From Apostichopus japonicus (taxonomy: Eukaryota > Echinodermata > Holothuroidea > Aspidochirotida > Stichopodidae), in NCBI RefSeq assembly GCF_037975245.1, contig NC_092561.1, positions 3,579,001 to 3,643,000 on the forward strand: 64,000 nucleotides of DNA, in the 5' to 3' direction. Of this stretch, positions 27,201 through 34,086 are shown piece by piece. The position numbers were made by a program, and so were the translations under genes. Under the pieces are notes generated by a model, which was given only the letters and a program-made list of their open reading frames with translations, was not told the origin of the DNA and ran no database searches. Position 1 is the stretch's first letter. Every line of letters begins with the position of its first letter.

Positions 27201-28620
27201 TTCCTCCATCATTCCATCAGGAAAAACTAGAATTTTCAAACTGAGGATTGAGACGTACTGCATGTGGAAACGGGTGTAGGATTGTTAACTTTGGCGTTCC
27301 ATACGGGCAGCGGCGATTGAAACACTTGTCAGTTGTTAACATATGTTGTTATTTACTAGGATTTCAGCAGGGAGTTCCCTGATTTCCGCTCGTTACCTGT
27401 TTGAGCAGCTTTATAGATCGGCTTGTCGGTTTGTATGTGTGTCTCAATGACAGGTAAAGTCATTTGAATACTGGCTTCTTTCGTTTCACTGAACGATTCC
27501 CCGGCGTCTGTTGTTCCTTCCACCAAAGCCCGTAAGTTGAGGCGAGTAAAGGCCTTCATCGGTGGAACCTAGAAAAACAGATCGTAAAATAAGTTGACCA
27601 CCGAGGCTATAGAAATGTTTACATAGTGTAAACACGGAGTTTCCATAACAACCCGACCCCTAGTGTAACCTTTCAATCGAATCAAATTTCCCTTTCACCC
27701 ACGAAGTGTTTATGGAATAACTCCATAAACTAACCCGTCTCGTTCGGTGACATAGCATGACATAGCTACAAATTATAAATATGTCATAAAACATTTATGG
27801 TTTTGAAGCATTTGTAATTTACAGTTGCGAATTTACAAACACATCTACTCGGGCGCCAGTTTCTCTTAGGTCCATAACTGAATTGAAACCATTTAACTAT
27901 CTAATCTCACGTTTCTTGTTATCACAGAAAACGTTCTCACCTATGGCGTGCGTTAAGTAAGGGAAGCGAGTGGCCGTGCCAAGCCCCTCCCCCTGTCCAC
28001 CACCTCCGCCCTTAAGGGAGGGGGGGGGCGTGCGATGTTTTTTCTTCAAAATTCAAATGTAGCAAAACCTTGCGCTTATAGACCTAATTGTAGACCTACT
28101 TTACATTCTAATTATATCGCGGAAAGAACCATTTCACGTATCATTTTTTTTTGGGGGGGGGGGGTGGCGCAGAGTTCCTCTCCTCTACATGGGAGTCGCA
28201 TTCAGCAACCCCACAGCCATAACCCTCTTTCCTCGATATAGTTTTCATCTGCCTTCAACACGTCCATAAACGAAATGTCCCTAACAAAACTAGTGGCGGT
28301 AAAGTCGGACCTTCCCCTCCCCCCCCCCTCGCCTCCCCAAATCCCCCTGCTATCCCAAATTTCGTGCACGTCACTGTTTCACATACAAGGTTAGAGGGGA
28401 CTATTTGCACACCATTAGTTTACCGACAACTAATTATAATTAAAAGAATATTCCAGAGTTTCTTGGACTAAGACATACCGAGACTAATGTCCTGCCTTGA
28501 ATTCGTTATTATTGAAGAATGGTATTAAGCACAAAATTAAGTTTAATATGCAGACTTTTTAAAACTTATTGCATTATATTTGAGAAATTACGCCCTTTAA
28601 TAATCGGTGTCCATTTTCAT

Positions 28621-28718
<98 letters not shown>

Positions 28719-31551
28719 ATTCAATTTTAATGATGAACATTTGCCGTTTAATAGGGATGCTGTATTTGCCCCTAATATGCTAGATATTCAAATATGGTCA
28801 CCTTTGGTCAACGTTCTTGAACTGTTTTTATTACAACCTTCGAGGAAATTTTCCTCACTGGGACAATCAGTTATCTTGTGTGTTCCTTAAAAAATGGAGA
28901 GTAAAGACCTCCAGGAGAGCAACTTTTTGAAAACATCTAGCAATTATAGCGTGCAAGTTGGGGCCCATACAGACTACCTTTAAAGACCACTTTTGTGAGA
29001 AAAACACAATATACAAGAGTTAAGGAAATACGACCTGCAGGATGGACCACAAATCATAATACTCTAATAACAATAACAATAATATATCATAGTCACACTT
29101 GCACTTCGGCTTGACCAGATGGTGAGTTGCACACATAGGCATATGCCCATGTTGTATGTTATTATTGGTCTATAACTAATCTGGTTTTGACAAATGACAC
29201 AACTATAGTGGTTATCATGTTGTTTATTCATGTTTCACTTACTGCATTGTTTACTGTTTTACTTTAGTTGACTCTGGGCATGCTTACATTAAAAAATAAT
29301 AATAATCCTTCAATATAACCTAGACACTTGCCTTTTAAACCTCCTTTCTCTTCATCAGTTGAAATTGTATATACCCCCCCCCCCCCACCCAAGATGTATT
29401 GTCCGCCCAAACAATAACACCATTAACAACTAAAAAGTTATTCCCAATACTGCATTCATCCCACACAAATTACAATACTGCGTATATGTAGCCAAATGCA
29501 GTTTTTATAAAAAATATACTTTTCCTCGATTATAAAGTTTATTGATTACTTTTGAACTTCCAACCGAATCAATAGATATACTGACCTGCAAGTCAAGGCA
29601 CGTCTTCCCACGAACCCTCCCATTAGTTCTAACCTCGGCCAAAGGTGGAAAGTGAGTGCGCAATGCGTCTAATAGTTGCAACGTTACCTCAGCCTGAAGT
29701 TCGACCAAGTCGATACAGACAGTTTCATTTGAATCCGTCGACATATGTTGTGATGCAATAATCACGTATCCGCTAAGGGAGTGAAAACGTATAGAAGTCA
29801 CTTTAGTATCAAAAGTTAAAGAAGTAAATCAGTGGCGGCGAAAGAGGGTTAGATGATCAGGTGGGGACGGGGCAAGGGGGGGGGTCGCAGAGACTTCGAG
29901 GGGCAGTCGGACATGTGACTTTGATTTTACGAGTAAAAGCTATAAGCTACTTCAAAACTTGTCGATAACATGGTTACGTCAGTAATTCCAGTATTTGACT
30001 GATTTTTCTTCGGGCCTTTTTCTTCATTTTTTAAACAACAGGGACTTTTTTAATTACACTTTTTTTAATTTTTCAACTGAAGGGGCATTTTATATAACAA
30101 ACGTGCAATTGTTTGTTTAATACAAAAGTGGGAAAGGGGTACAGAACTTTTAATTACTAAAAGCGCACTACTTATCTAATAACTTTATTTACAAATTCCA
30201 GGATTTTTATTGTTCTTCTACAAAAAGGACACTTTTCAATTACACAATTTCCTTTGATTTTCAACAACAGGGCTTTCCAATGTACAATTTTTTGTTTAAA
30301 TTTCCAACAAAATGCACTTTTAAATATAGTTATAAAACAGAAGGACACTTTTTTACATGAAAATGTGACTTCTTATTATTGACAAGCACAATGGCTACTG
30401 CTGTGTACTTTTTTTAACGGGGGGGGGGGGGGGGCGTACCCACTGTTATTTGGGACATTGAATATTGTAGCTGAATGTATATCCATTGCTTTATATGAAA
30501 CTGTACTCGATATATATGTTAAACCACGCATAACATGTCGTTCTTATTTCGTGCGGGTAACTTTTTCCCTGAAGCCAGTCCAAGTATAGGCCTATAACAT
30601 CATATATAGAAGGAGAAATGTAACTAAATGTTTTCTGAGCCCTGCCATTTTAAGAACAACTTTGATAAGGGCCTTTGCACATGTAAGGAGTAAGGACCAA
30701 CTTCATTTTCTTCGGGATAAAAGCGATAATCGCCTGGTTTTTCGACTATAGGTTATTTACGTAAACTACCTGTTTACCTGCCGTACAGCTCGTAGAGACA
30801 ACGTATCTATTGGGTACGTACTGTGTAGCCTGTACATGTATATGGGAGGTTATACATGCTTATTTAGACAGGCACAACGTAGGGAGTCGAGATTCGATCC
30901 CCGTTGGTCGCATTTCAGACAGGTGAAACTACACCTGTCAGCCTTAAACTTTGTTGTTTCAACCCAACCTCATGTGCATGTGCCCGACCCATGTGCAGTG
31001 CTCGACACCTGTCCAATGCCCGACCCATGTGCAGTGTAAGGAATGCCCAACTCCTAAGCAATGTGTAAATAGGCTTATGTACAGTATTTAGAGACGTTCA
31101 ATTATATAATGAAACTTTACAATATCCTCTTTAATGTTTTGTCTTTGATGTTTTGCTGTTGTACAAGCCTTTGCCTGTTGCCCCCTTTCCGCGTCCCCTC
31201 ATTTCGACCCGAAGCTTCCGGTTACACACCGCCGACGTCAGTAGCGTTACAATATGTTTGCCAGAGATCATAATTGGGAAGGGGGGAGGGGAAGGGAGGG
31301 GGGATATTATGTTTACCCTCACGCCGTCTATATATCACACGAAGAAAAAATGAATTATAAAACTATACATATGCATACTGATCTGAATGAACGGTTTTGT
31401 TACTATTGAAGCAGTAAAACTATAAGAAAAAATATATATATATTAAACAGAAATCATGAACGTTAACTTACCTCTCAGCTAAGACCTCCCCATTTAGAAA
31501 TACCAGAGCAGCGAACACGGAATAAAAGAATCTCGGTAGGAGACACTCCAT
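1..31551 (-). CDS. Thioester-containing protein (A2M/CD109/TEP-like), 25 exons, 3' end beyond window
   Basis: Gene span; the exons are listed one by one. The joined exons give about 1150 residues with all 24 junctions in phase and GT/AG borders. Seen: an N-terminal signal peptide (about residues 1-24), repeated beta-sandwich MG-domain signatures (IQTDKPIYK at about 135-143, VLPKFDV at about 228-234, YTYGQPV at about 257-263, SPSGSF at about 448), a Pro/Arg-rich region at about 682-710, the WLW motif near 842, and PTGCGEQNM with the thioester Cys near 1083 and Gln near 1086. Family knowledge: such proteins use the Cys-Gln thioester to bind targets covalently in innate immunity or protease trapping. 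No anaphylatoxin Cys pattern was seen, so a CD109/TEP/A2M type is favoured over C3/C4/C5. The C-terminal third, including any membrane anchor, is off the left edge. Which subfamily it belongs to is undecided. Confidence 0.93.
300..1713. repeat. 22-bp minisatellite starting at a splice donor
   Basis: Tandem copies of a roughly 22-bp unit (plus strand: cacacactaatgacttacgta, with variants). A higher-order period of about 320-335 bp is marked by the variant actatacggacc near 373, 709 and 1030. The array runs right up to the donor of exon 25 at 1714. Read on the minus strand, many units contain GTAAGTCATTAG, the same sequence as the true donor. Confidence 0.93.
1715..1796 (-). CDS. TEP-like exon 25 (thioester domain)
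   Basis: Phase 1 in, phase 2 out. Encodes [19 protein letters not shown] and following residues, the helical thioester-domain signature NDGSYSAFG typical of A2M-family proteins. Acceptor tttaacag; donor GTAAGT. Last exon visible in the window. Confidence 0.93.
2190..2372 (-). CDS. TEP-like exon 24 with thioester motif GCGEQ
   Basis: Phase 1 in, phase 1 out. Encodes the thioester site PTGCGEQNM (Cys near residue 1083, Gln near 1086), then NIFVLMYL and an alpha-helical stretch. The intact Cys and Gln predict a functional internal thioester. The residue that sets its chemistry (His or not) lies about 100 residues further on and is outside the window. Confidence 0.97.
2896..3016. repeat. 31-bp tandem repeat beside the exon 23 donor
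   Basis: Just under four copies of tgtacagttatgcattgtaa plus agggacatacc, ending 4 bp from the exon 23 donor. On the minus strand the first copies contain CAGGTATGTCCC, a better donor consensus than the used GTACAG. Confidence 0.85.
3021..3113 (-). CDS. TEP-like exon 23
   Basis: Phase 1 in, phase 1 out. Encodes [20 protein letters not shown] then [11 protein letters not shown], the segment just upstream of the thioester domain. The donor GTACAG is weak. Confidence 0.88.
3683..3734 (-). CDS. TEP-like exon 22
   Basis: 52 bp, phase 0 in, phase 1 out. Encodes [17 protein letters not shown], which joins the exon 21 end (VLVE) to make the family pattern VLVEAEG. Confidence 0.87.
3735..5179. other. 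Intron, no feature seen
   Basis: AT-rich intron between exons 22 and 21. I see no repeat array, transposon ends or coding pattern. Confidence 0.5.
5180..5295 (-). CDS. TEP-like exon 21
   Basis: Phase 1 in, phase 0 out. Encodes [19 protein letters not shown] and on to [11 protein letters not shown], the strand-rich region before the thioester domain. Acceptor ttgatag; donor GTATGT. Confidence 0.9.
5462..6690. repeat. 31-bp minisatellite, about 39 copies
   Basis: Tandem units of ctgctctcatatacctgtaa plus atattatcagg with a 31-bp period (for example 5485, 5516, 5547). It fills most of the intron between exons 21 and 20. Diverged subtypes (ctggct, gcgctcttat) recur in blocks, suggesting several rounds of local duplication. 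Confidence 0.95.
6771..6912 (-). CDS. TEP-like exon 20
   Basis: Phase 0 in, phase 1 out. Encodes [20 protein letters not shown] and ends in GKIPII. Acceptor ctccaaag; donor GTAAGC. Confidence 0.9.
7566..7794 (-). CDS. TEP-like exon 19 (MG7-like)
   Basis: Phase 2 in, phase 0 out. Encodes [20 protein letters not shown], then [11 protein letters not shown] and the [11 protein letters not shown] pattern, which matches the A2M-family 'pDsitsW...gfsls..hGlGia' consensus. The acceptor tttag at 7795 is fixed by phase. Confidence 0.95.
7795..9413. other. Intron, little recognisable content
   Basis: Between exons 19 and 18. Near 8244-8283 a G-rich piece (cagggacgcagccagg then a G run) resembles one end of the hAT-like element at 26830, but no second end was found. 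The rest has no visible feature. Confidence 0.4.
9414..9579 (-). CDS. TEP-like exon 18 with collagen-like triplets and WLW motif
   Basis: Phase 1 in, phase 2 out. Residues about 797-852. Starts with five Gly-X-Y triplets ([15 protein letters not shown]), then a linker, then [14 protein letters not shown], the family's F-P-[ED]-T-W-L-W motif. The donor is GTAAGT at 9413. Confidence 0.93.
10122..10227 (+). mobile_element. SINE 3' tail with (CATA)n end
   Basis: Contains gagactgac-ttcggtcagcttg, cgcgagttcctgct-tgcaggaggatct and a (catacata)n tail. The same order and near-identical words occur on the minus strand at 41426-41678, where a tRNA-like head is also present. Only the tail survives here; it lies in the intron between exons 18 and 17. 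Confidence 0.75.
10375..10521 (-). CDS. TEP-like exon 17 with basic tract
   Basis: Phase 1 in, phase 1 out, residues about 748-796. Encodes [17 protein letters not shown] and ends with [11 protein letters not shown]. The donor GTAAAA at 10374 is the one that keeps frame with exon 18. An internal GTAAGG at 10438 looks stronger but shifts the frame to a stop in exon 18. Confidence 0.8.
11262..11362. repeat. 17-bp short tandem repeat
   Basis: About six imperfect copies of aaagcttaggacatct in the intron between exons 17 and 16. Confidence 0.8.
11539..11605 (-). CDS. TEP-like exon 16
   Basis: Phase 0 in, phase 1 out. Encodes [20 protein letters not shown] and TE, matching the family pattern 'aGl.vltN....trpC'. 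Acceptor gttccag at 11606; an AG 8 bp downstream would give a non-homologous frame and was not chosen. Confidence 0.85.
12726..12956 (-). CDS. TEP-like exon 15, Pro/Arg-rich bait-like region
   Basis: Phase 0 in and out, residues about 649-725. Starts [19 protein letters not shown], then a Pro/Arg/Phe-rich tract (about 682-710) built from RFPP-type repeats, then [15 protein letters not shown]. The DNA of the tract is a 12-bp microrepeat (plus strand cgaggtggaaat). Its place in the chain corresponds to the variable bait region of A2M and the hypervariable loop of TEPs, the usual protease target. Confidence 0.9.
13050..13137 (-). mobile_element. tRNA-derived SINE head, copy 1
   Basis: On the minus strand: a box-A-like segment (tgtggcagagtggataaagg), a class II tRNA-like body, and a box-B-like ggttcccgggtcgatacc. 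The middle words gaagcaatgaggct and agcaat-ggg are shared with 23641-23757, marking one dispersed family. It lacks a tRNA acceptor stem, so it is not called a tRNA gene. Confidence 0.75.
13457..13606 (-). CDS. TEP-like exon 14
   Basis: Phase 0 in and out. Encodes [20 protein letters not shown], then [15 protein letters not shown], the strongly conserved A2M-family 'vDksvllL' motif. Confidence 0.95.
13795..14670. repeat. 40-bp minisatellite, about 21 copies
   Basis: Tandem units ctaatactatattcatctag plus taaaatatgaccataacaaa with a 40-bp period (13861, 13901 and so on), filling most of the intron between exons 14 and 13. Confidence 0.95.
15059..15234 (-). CDS. TEP-like exon 13
   Basis: Phase 1 in, phase 0 out. 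Encodes [20 protein letters not shown] and ends VKLAFEND, which joins exon 14 as FENDVSLDF. Acceptor ttatccag; donor GTAAAC. Confidence 0.9.
16034..16184 (-). CDS. TEP-like exon 12
   Basis: Phase 0 in, phase 1 out. Encodes [15 protein letters not shown] and further to [10 protein letters not shown]. It joins exon 11 as [11 protein letters not shown]. Acceptor ccaaaag; donor GTTTGA. Confidence 0.88.
16266..16421 (+). mobile_element. Poly(A)-tailed retroinsertion with 11-bp target-site duplication
   Basis: Direct repeats CATCTTCAAAA at 16266-16276 and 16411-16421 flank a 134-bp insert that ends with AATAAATACAGTGG and an 18-A tail. A polyadenylation signal, A-tail and TSD are the signs of LINE-mediated retroposition. 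The body is too short to show an ORF and may be a 3'-UTR fragment or a SINE. Confidence 0.85.
16530..17110. repeat. Complex minisatellite, about 160-bp higher-order unit
   Basis: Repeated words acacaataccccatagaatagcc and aacacaataac recur; a larger unit repeats at about 161 bp (for example 16711 and 16872). It fills the intron between exons 12 and 11 up to about 55 bp from the exon 11 donor. Confidence 0.9.
17166..17366 (-). CDS. TEP-like exon 11
   Basis: Phase 0 in and out, 67 codons. Encodes [20 protein letters not shown], then [11 protein letters not shown], a conserved A2M-family strand motif. Acceptor cggcag; donor GTAAGT. Confidence 0.95.
17740..18866. repeat. 56-bp minisatellite, with 3 longer units
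   Basis: About 16 nearly identical copies of a 56-bp unit (ttaaaatctttgccctagct through gcattg), then three longer units of about 80 bp containing actaccagggtcgtacaagacc. The array reaches to within 14 bp of the exon 10 donor. High identity between copies suggests recent expansion or homogenisation. Confidence 0.96.
18881..19063 (-). CDS. TEP-like exon 10
   Basis: Phase 0 in and out. Encodes [20 protein letters not shown], a [14 protein letters not shown] segment and YITELKLE, an MG-domain pattern ('tdedG.a.f.i..p'). Acceptor ctgacag; donor GTAAGA. Confidence 0.95.
19375..20445. repeat. 29-bp minisatellite with 234-bp higher-order blocks
   Basis: About 37 copies of ccattagcaatcccactgat plus gttactaaa. 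A block containing gttgttaaacaattagcgat and ttagtatacccc recurs at about 234-bp spacing (19667, 19901). It lies in the intron between exons 10 and 9. Confidence 0.95.
20488..20597 (-). CDS. TEP-like exon 9
   Basis: Phase 1 in, phase 0 out. Encodes [20 protein letters not shown] and [12 protein letters not shown]; the FKPGLPY motif is a hallmark of the A2M family. Confidence 0.97.
20745..20945. repeat. 18-bp short tandem repeat
   Basis: About eleven diverged copies of cctaaatacatagattaga in the intron between exons 9 and 8. Confidence 0.8.
21385..21502 (-). CDS. TEP-like exon 8
   Basis: Phase 0 in, phase 1 out. Encodes [20 protein letters not shown] and [13 protein letters not shown], an MG-domain strand pattern. 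Acceptor gatcag; donor GTATGT. Confidence 0.92.
21930..22017 (-). CDS. TEP-like exon 7
   Basis: Phase 2 in, phase 0 out. Encodes [20 protein letters not shown] and [16 protein letters not shown] is a conserved family motif. Acceptor ttcaaag; donor GTAAAG. Confidence 0.92.
22018..22907. other. Intron, no feature seen
   Basis: AT-rich intron between exons 7 and 6. No repeat array or transposon ends found. Confidence 0.5.
22908..22992 (-). CDS. TEP-like exon 6
   Basis: Phase 1 in, phase 2 out. Encodes [20 protein letters not shown] and TVEFSVCG. The [EV]YVLPKFEV-type motif at the MG2-MG3 border is diagnostic of the superfamily. Confidence 0.96.
23641..23757 (-). mobile_element. tRNA-derived SINE, copy 2
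   Basis: Minus-strand box-A-like tgtggccaagtgctggataa, shared body gaagcaatgaggcttagcaa, box-B-like ggggttcgatacccgg, then a tRNA-unrelated piece. Same family and same orientation as 13050-13137; this copy keeps more 3' sequence. It lies in the intron between exons 6 and 5. Confidence 0.75.
23833..24019 (-). CDS. TEP-like exon 5
   Basis: Phase 0 in, phase 1 out. Encodes [20 protein letters not shown], a [18 protein letters not shown] stretch and TFEIDEY. This is the MG2 pattern seen across A2M, C3 and TEP proteins. Acceptor ttttccag; donor GTAACT. Confidence 0.96.
24574..24656. mobile_element. Probable end of a dispersed (AAT)n-tailed element
   Basis: An (aat)n run is followed by gggcattaataatgcgccgg, tacccgtt and gcgcagtacggtgcgacagc. 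The GC-rich core next to an AAT microsatellite in an AT-rich intron suggests a SINE-like end on the minus strand. No second copy is in the window. Confidence 0.4.
24705..24760 (-). CDS. TEP-like exon 4
   Basis: 56 bp, phase 1 in, phase 0 out. Encodes [19 protein letters not shown], the strand following DKPIYK..Q in family members. Acceptor ttctacag; donor GTAAGT. Confidence 0.93.
26830..27119. mobile_element. Non-autonomous hAT-like DNA transposon (MITE)
   Basis: A 290-bp element with 13-bp perfect terminal inverted repeats, CAGGCGCGTAGCC at 26830 and its complement ending at 27119. It is flanked by an exact 8-bp target-site duplication AAAACGTT (26822-26829 and 27120-27127). CAG-type ends plus an 8-bp TSD are the hAT signature. 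No transposase is encoded. It sits in the intron between exons 4 and 3. Confidence 0.93.
27397..27568 (-). CDS. TEP-like exon 3 (MG1-MG2 border)
   Basis: Phase 0 in, phase 1 out. Encodes [20 protein letters not shown], then [15 protein letters not shown]. The IQTDKPIYK motif is among the most conserved of the superfamily. Acceptor tttttctag; donor GTAACG. Confidence 0.97.
28620..28714. repeat. (TA)n microsatellite
   Basis: About 95 bp of nearly pure TA dinucleotide in the intron between exons 3 and 2. Confidence 0.97.
29586..29772 (-). CDS. TEP-like exon 2 (MG1)
   Basis: Phase 2 in, phase 0 out, residues about 27-89. Encodes [20 protein letters not shown] and then [20 protein letters not shown]. 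The family start 'Y.v..P......e..cv.l' fits. Acceptor actcccttag; donor GTCAGT. Confidence 0.92.
31472..31551 (-). CDS. TEP-like exon 1, start codon and signal peptide
   Basis: ATG at 31551, phase 2 out at GTAAGT. Encodes [19 protein letters not shown] then NGEVLAE: a short n-region, a hydrophobic core and a likely signal-peptidase site after LNGEVLA. This predicts secretion or surface display. Confidence 0.88.
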
Positions 31552-31590
31552 CCTCAAATTGATTGCTTCTTGTGCAGTACTTGCTGCACT

Positions 31591-31602
31591 ATACTATAGT
31601 AT
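31591..31602 (-). promoter_or_regulatory. Possible TATA-like palindrome upstream of the TEP start
   Basis: ATACTATAGTAT lies 40 bp 5' of the start codon. Distance and sequence are compatible with a core promoter or 5' leader, but no transcript start is visible. Confidence 0.2.
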
Positions 31603-34086
31603 CACCTTATTACCTGTTCAAGTGAAGGGTCGGTCTTCTCTAAGCTGCAATTAACACAGGTCTTCTTAATCAAACTGCAGAATGGAAACCTTCCTTAAAG
31701 TTTCTTAAAGGAAAATGTATTCTTCTAGCTCCACGCTAAATTGACAAGATTGTTTGTTTACAAATGTGGCTTTCTCTCACTCTCTCTCTCTATTTTTATA
31801 TATTTTTCTCTATCCCATCCTCTGCATGTACTATGTCCGAGTTCTGAGAAAAGAATTTGGGTACAACCCCCATTCAGAGATTTACCAGGAACTGTGTACT
31901 GCTGCCATTGAGACCGAAACCATAGGGGGTCATCATTGGCTGTGATGACCTTTGCCTACACTAGAACTTTCGCTTATCGGTTCCTTCCTTCCCGGATGCA
32001 GTAGAGTAGGGAATTCGAAACAATTACAGCCGCTATAAAAAAAAGGAGCGCTGATAAAACACAAGGTTAGACTTCTGGGGAAGAAGTTTCTCACTTCCCC
32101 TAATCCGAGTGACGTTATAACTTTTATTGAAAATTCTAGGAAAATTCTAGGAAATGGCACACGCAAACATCACTCTGTTTGATCCTTGCACCTGTTTTGG
32201 GACGATTATAAGTTGTAAACAACTGATATATTTTGACGGTAATTATATCCGTCTTTCATAAAAGTCATTTAATTAGGCGGAGGGCTTCTTTTATAATATA
32301 TTTGCGTTTTAAATGTGAATGAGTTCAATGAAGATCGATGATGGATGGGAATGATTTATCTAAGATATATGATTTCATCATTCTAGATCGAAGCATGCTG
32401 TTGCGGTGTGTTTCGATTTCCCTTTCCTGATGCTTGGCTCATGGGTCCAAGTTGCATATTTACTCAAACTATTAACCCTTAGATTGTACTCTAACTACTC
32501 CCCTCCCCTCCCCTCCCCACTCCCCACTCCCTACCCCCCCCCCCCACTCCGTCCCTTTGGTTTTACTTGAAGGTTCAAGATCTAGTACGGCATGCATTGT
32601 TCATGCTAACACTGTATAAACAATTAACGGATTGTCAGCAATTGTCGGACACCAGAAAAAACAGCGGACCGAAATTGGAAGTTGATCATGCATGCATGAA
32701 ATAATTCCGTGCTACATGCAAAACTTGTTGTCGACTCCGAAAATAGAATATTACATATTATATAACAACTAATTGTATTCTGGTCATTTGATTGGTCAAT
32801 TGCTCGTTGAAAGATGTAATTTGTTCCATTCAACTCGGCTGCGCCTCGTTGATGGAACATTCCATCTTTCAACTCATGAAATATTTGCACTATTGCACTC
32901 ATAACCATTCATTTTTTGTATAATATATCATTTTGAATCAGATCGAACTTTTTATGACTCCATCAATCGTTTTTTTTGTTTTTTTTGTGTGGCATTTTTC
33001 CATAATGCATGGAGAGCAAGATATGAAAGGCGCCAATCAAGTTGCAATATAGGCAAGGACTATGTTTGGTTGGTCCTTATATTGCCAATTGTCACGTTAA
33101 GAAACATACACAAGAACATTCGCTATCAGTCAACTTATAGGCTATTCTGTGATGAAACAACAGAAATCATCAAAATAAATGAATTGCAGAATTTGATATT
33201 AGTATTGAATATGTAACTTTCAAAATTGGAAGAGAGATAGCTTTTAATTCATTTTGTGATAACAAGTTCTTCAACTATCTCTGCAATTTAAACAAACTAT
33301 GTTATTGGCTTCATCAATTATTACAAGATAGATTGAATTTCATAGCTTTTTTGTTTTTGTTTTTGAACCTTTAACCTATGGTGTGTCCGTTTTCTAAGTG
33401 TGAACAATTTCGGAAAATTTTACCAAGTCTATAGCGTGCATTATATTCAACCAAAACTACGGCTTGGCGGCAGAGCTGGAGGGGAGGGGGGTGGCACAGG
33501 AGGTAGTAACCCCTTCCCATTTGTGAAGAACTGCCTCTTTTAATAAGCTAGAAGTGGCCGTTTTTGTTTGTGACAAACACTCAGTTTGCATTTTTGTAAC
33601 AGAAAAGTGCACTTTTGGTATTTAATAGCGTCCTTTTATTGACCAAATTCAGAATGTTTGGATAGCAATACATTTTGATACTGGAAAATGAAGTGTATAC
33701 AGAATGCACAGAAGGTTCGTGACATTTTAGCGGTGATATATTGGCTTCAAGCCAAAGCCTTCAAATGTCCCACTGTCCTCTTCAAATTAGTGTTTGCCCC
33801 TGCCTCACATGTCCTATAATTATAGTCTCAACAAGATATTATAAAACGGCGCCCCATAATCGTATCCACTCCGAGTCCGCAATTCTTTAGTAAAAATCAA
33901 AATGACTATATTATATAACTGATGACTGGTTGGTATGAACGCATCGCACATGCAGGCCTATACGTATACTTTCATCAGCTCTTTGTCATGGCGTTATTCC
34001 GTAATGACTAAATGGGCAGGCTAAATCCGCCAGATATAGGCTACTGAGAATTTACTGATAGAAACTAATGCAGGTTTCTTTATGAT
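31603..34086. other. Intergenic region
   Basis: Between the TEP 5' end and the first sulfotransferase. Holds a CT-rich run at 31775-31790, C-rich tracts at 32500-32550, the hairpin at 32807-32872 and a G-rich patch near 33478. No coding pattern seen. Confidence 0.5.
32807..32872. repeat. 66-bp imperfect palindrome
   Basis: TTGAAAGATG at 32807 pairs with CATCTTTCAA ending at 32872. An inner pair, gttccattcaac and gttgatggaac, surrounds the GC-rich loop tcggctgcgcctc. It could be a folded-back element end or a structured RNA; no TSD was found. Confidence 0.7.

Noticed and set aside
29827..30446. Possible element between cagtggcggcg (29829) and its partial complement cccactg (30445)
   Set aside because: The inverted ends match over about 6 bp only and the flanking 8-mers differ.
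1715..31551. Complement C3/C4/C5 identity
   Set aside because: No anaphylatoxin six-Cys pattern and no RRRR-type beta-alpha junction seen in the exons traced; a CD109/TEP/A2M type fits better.
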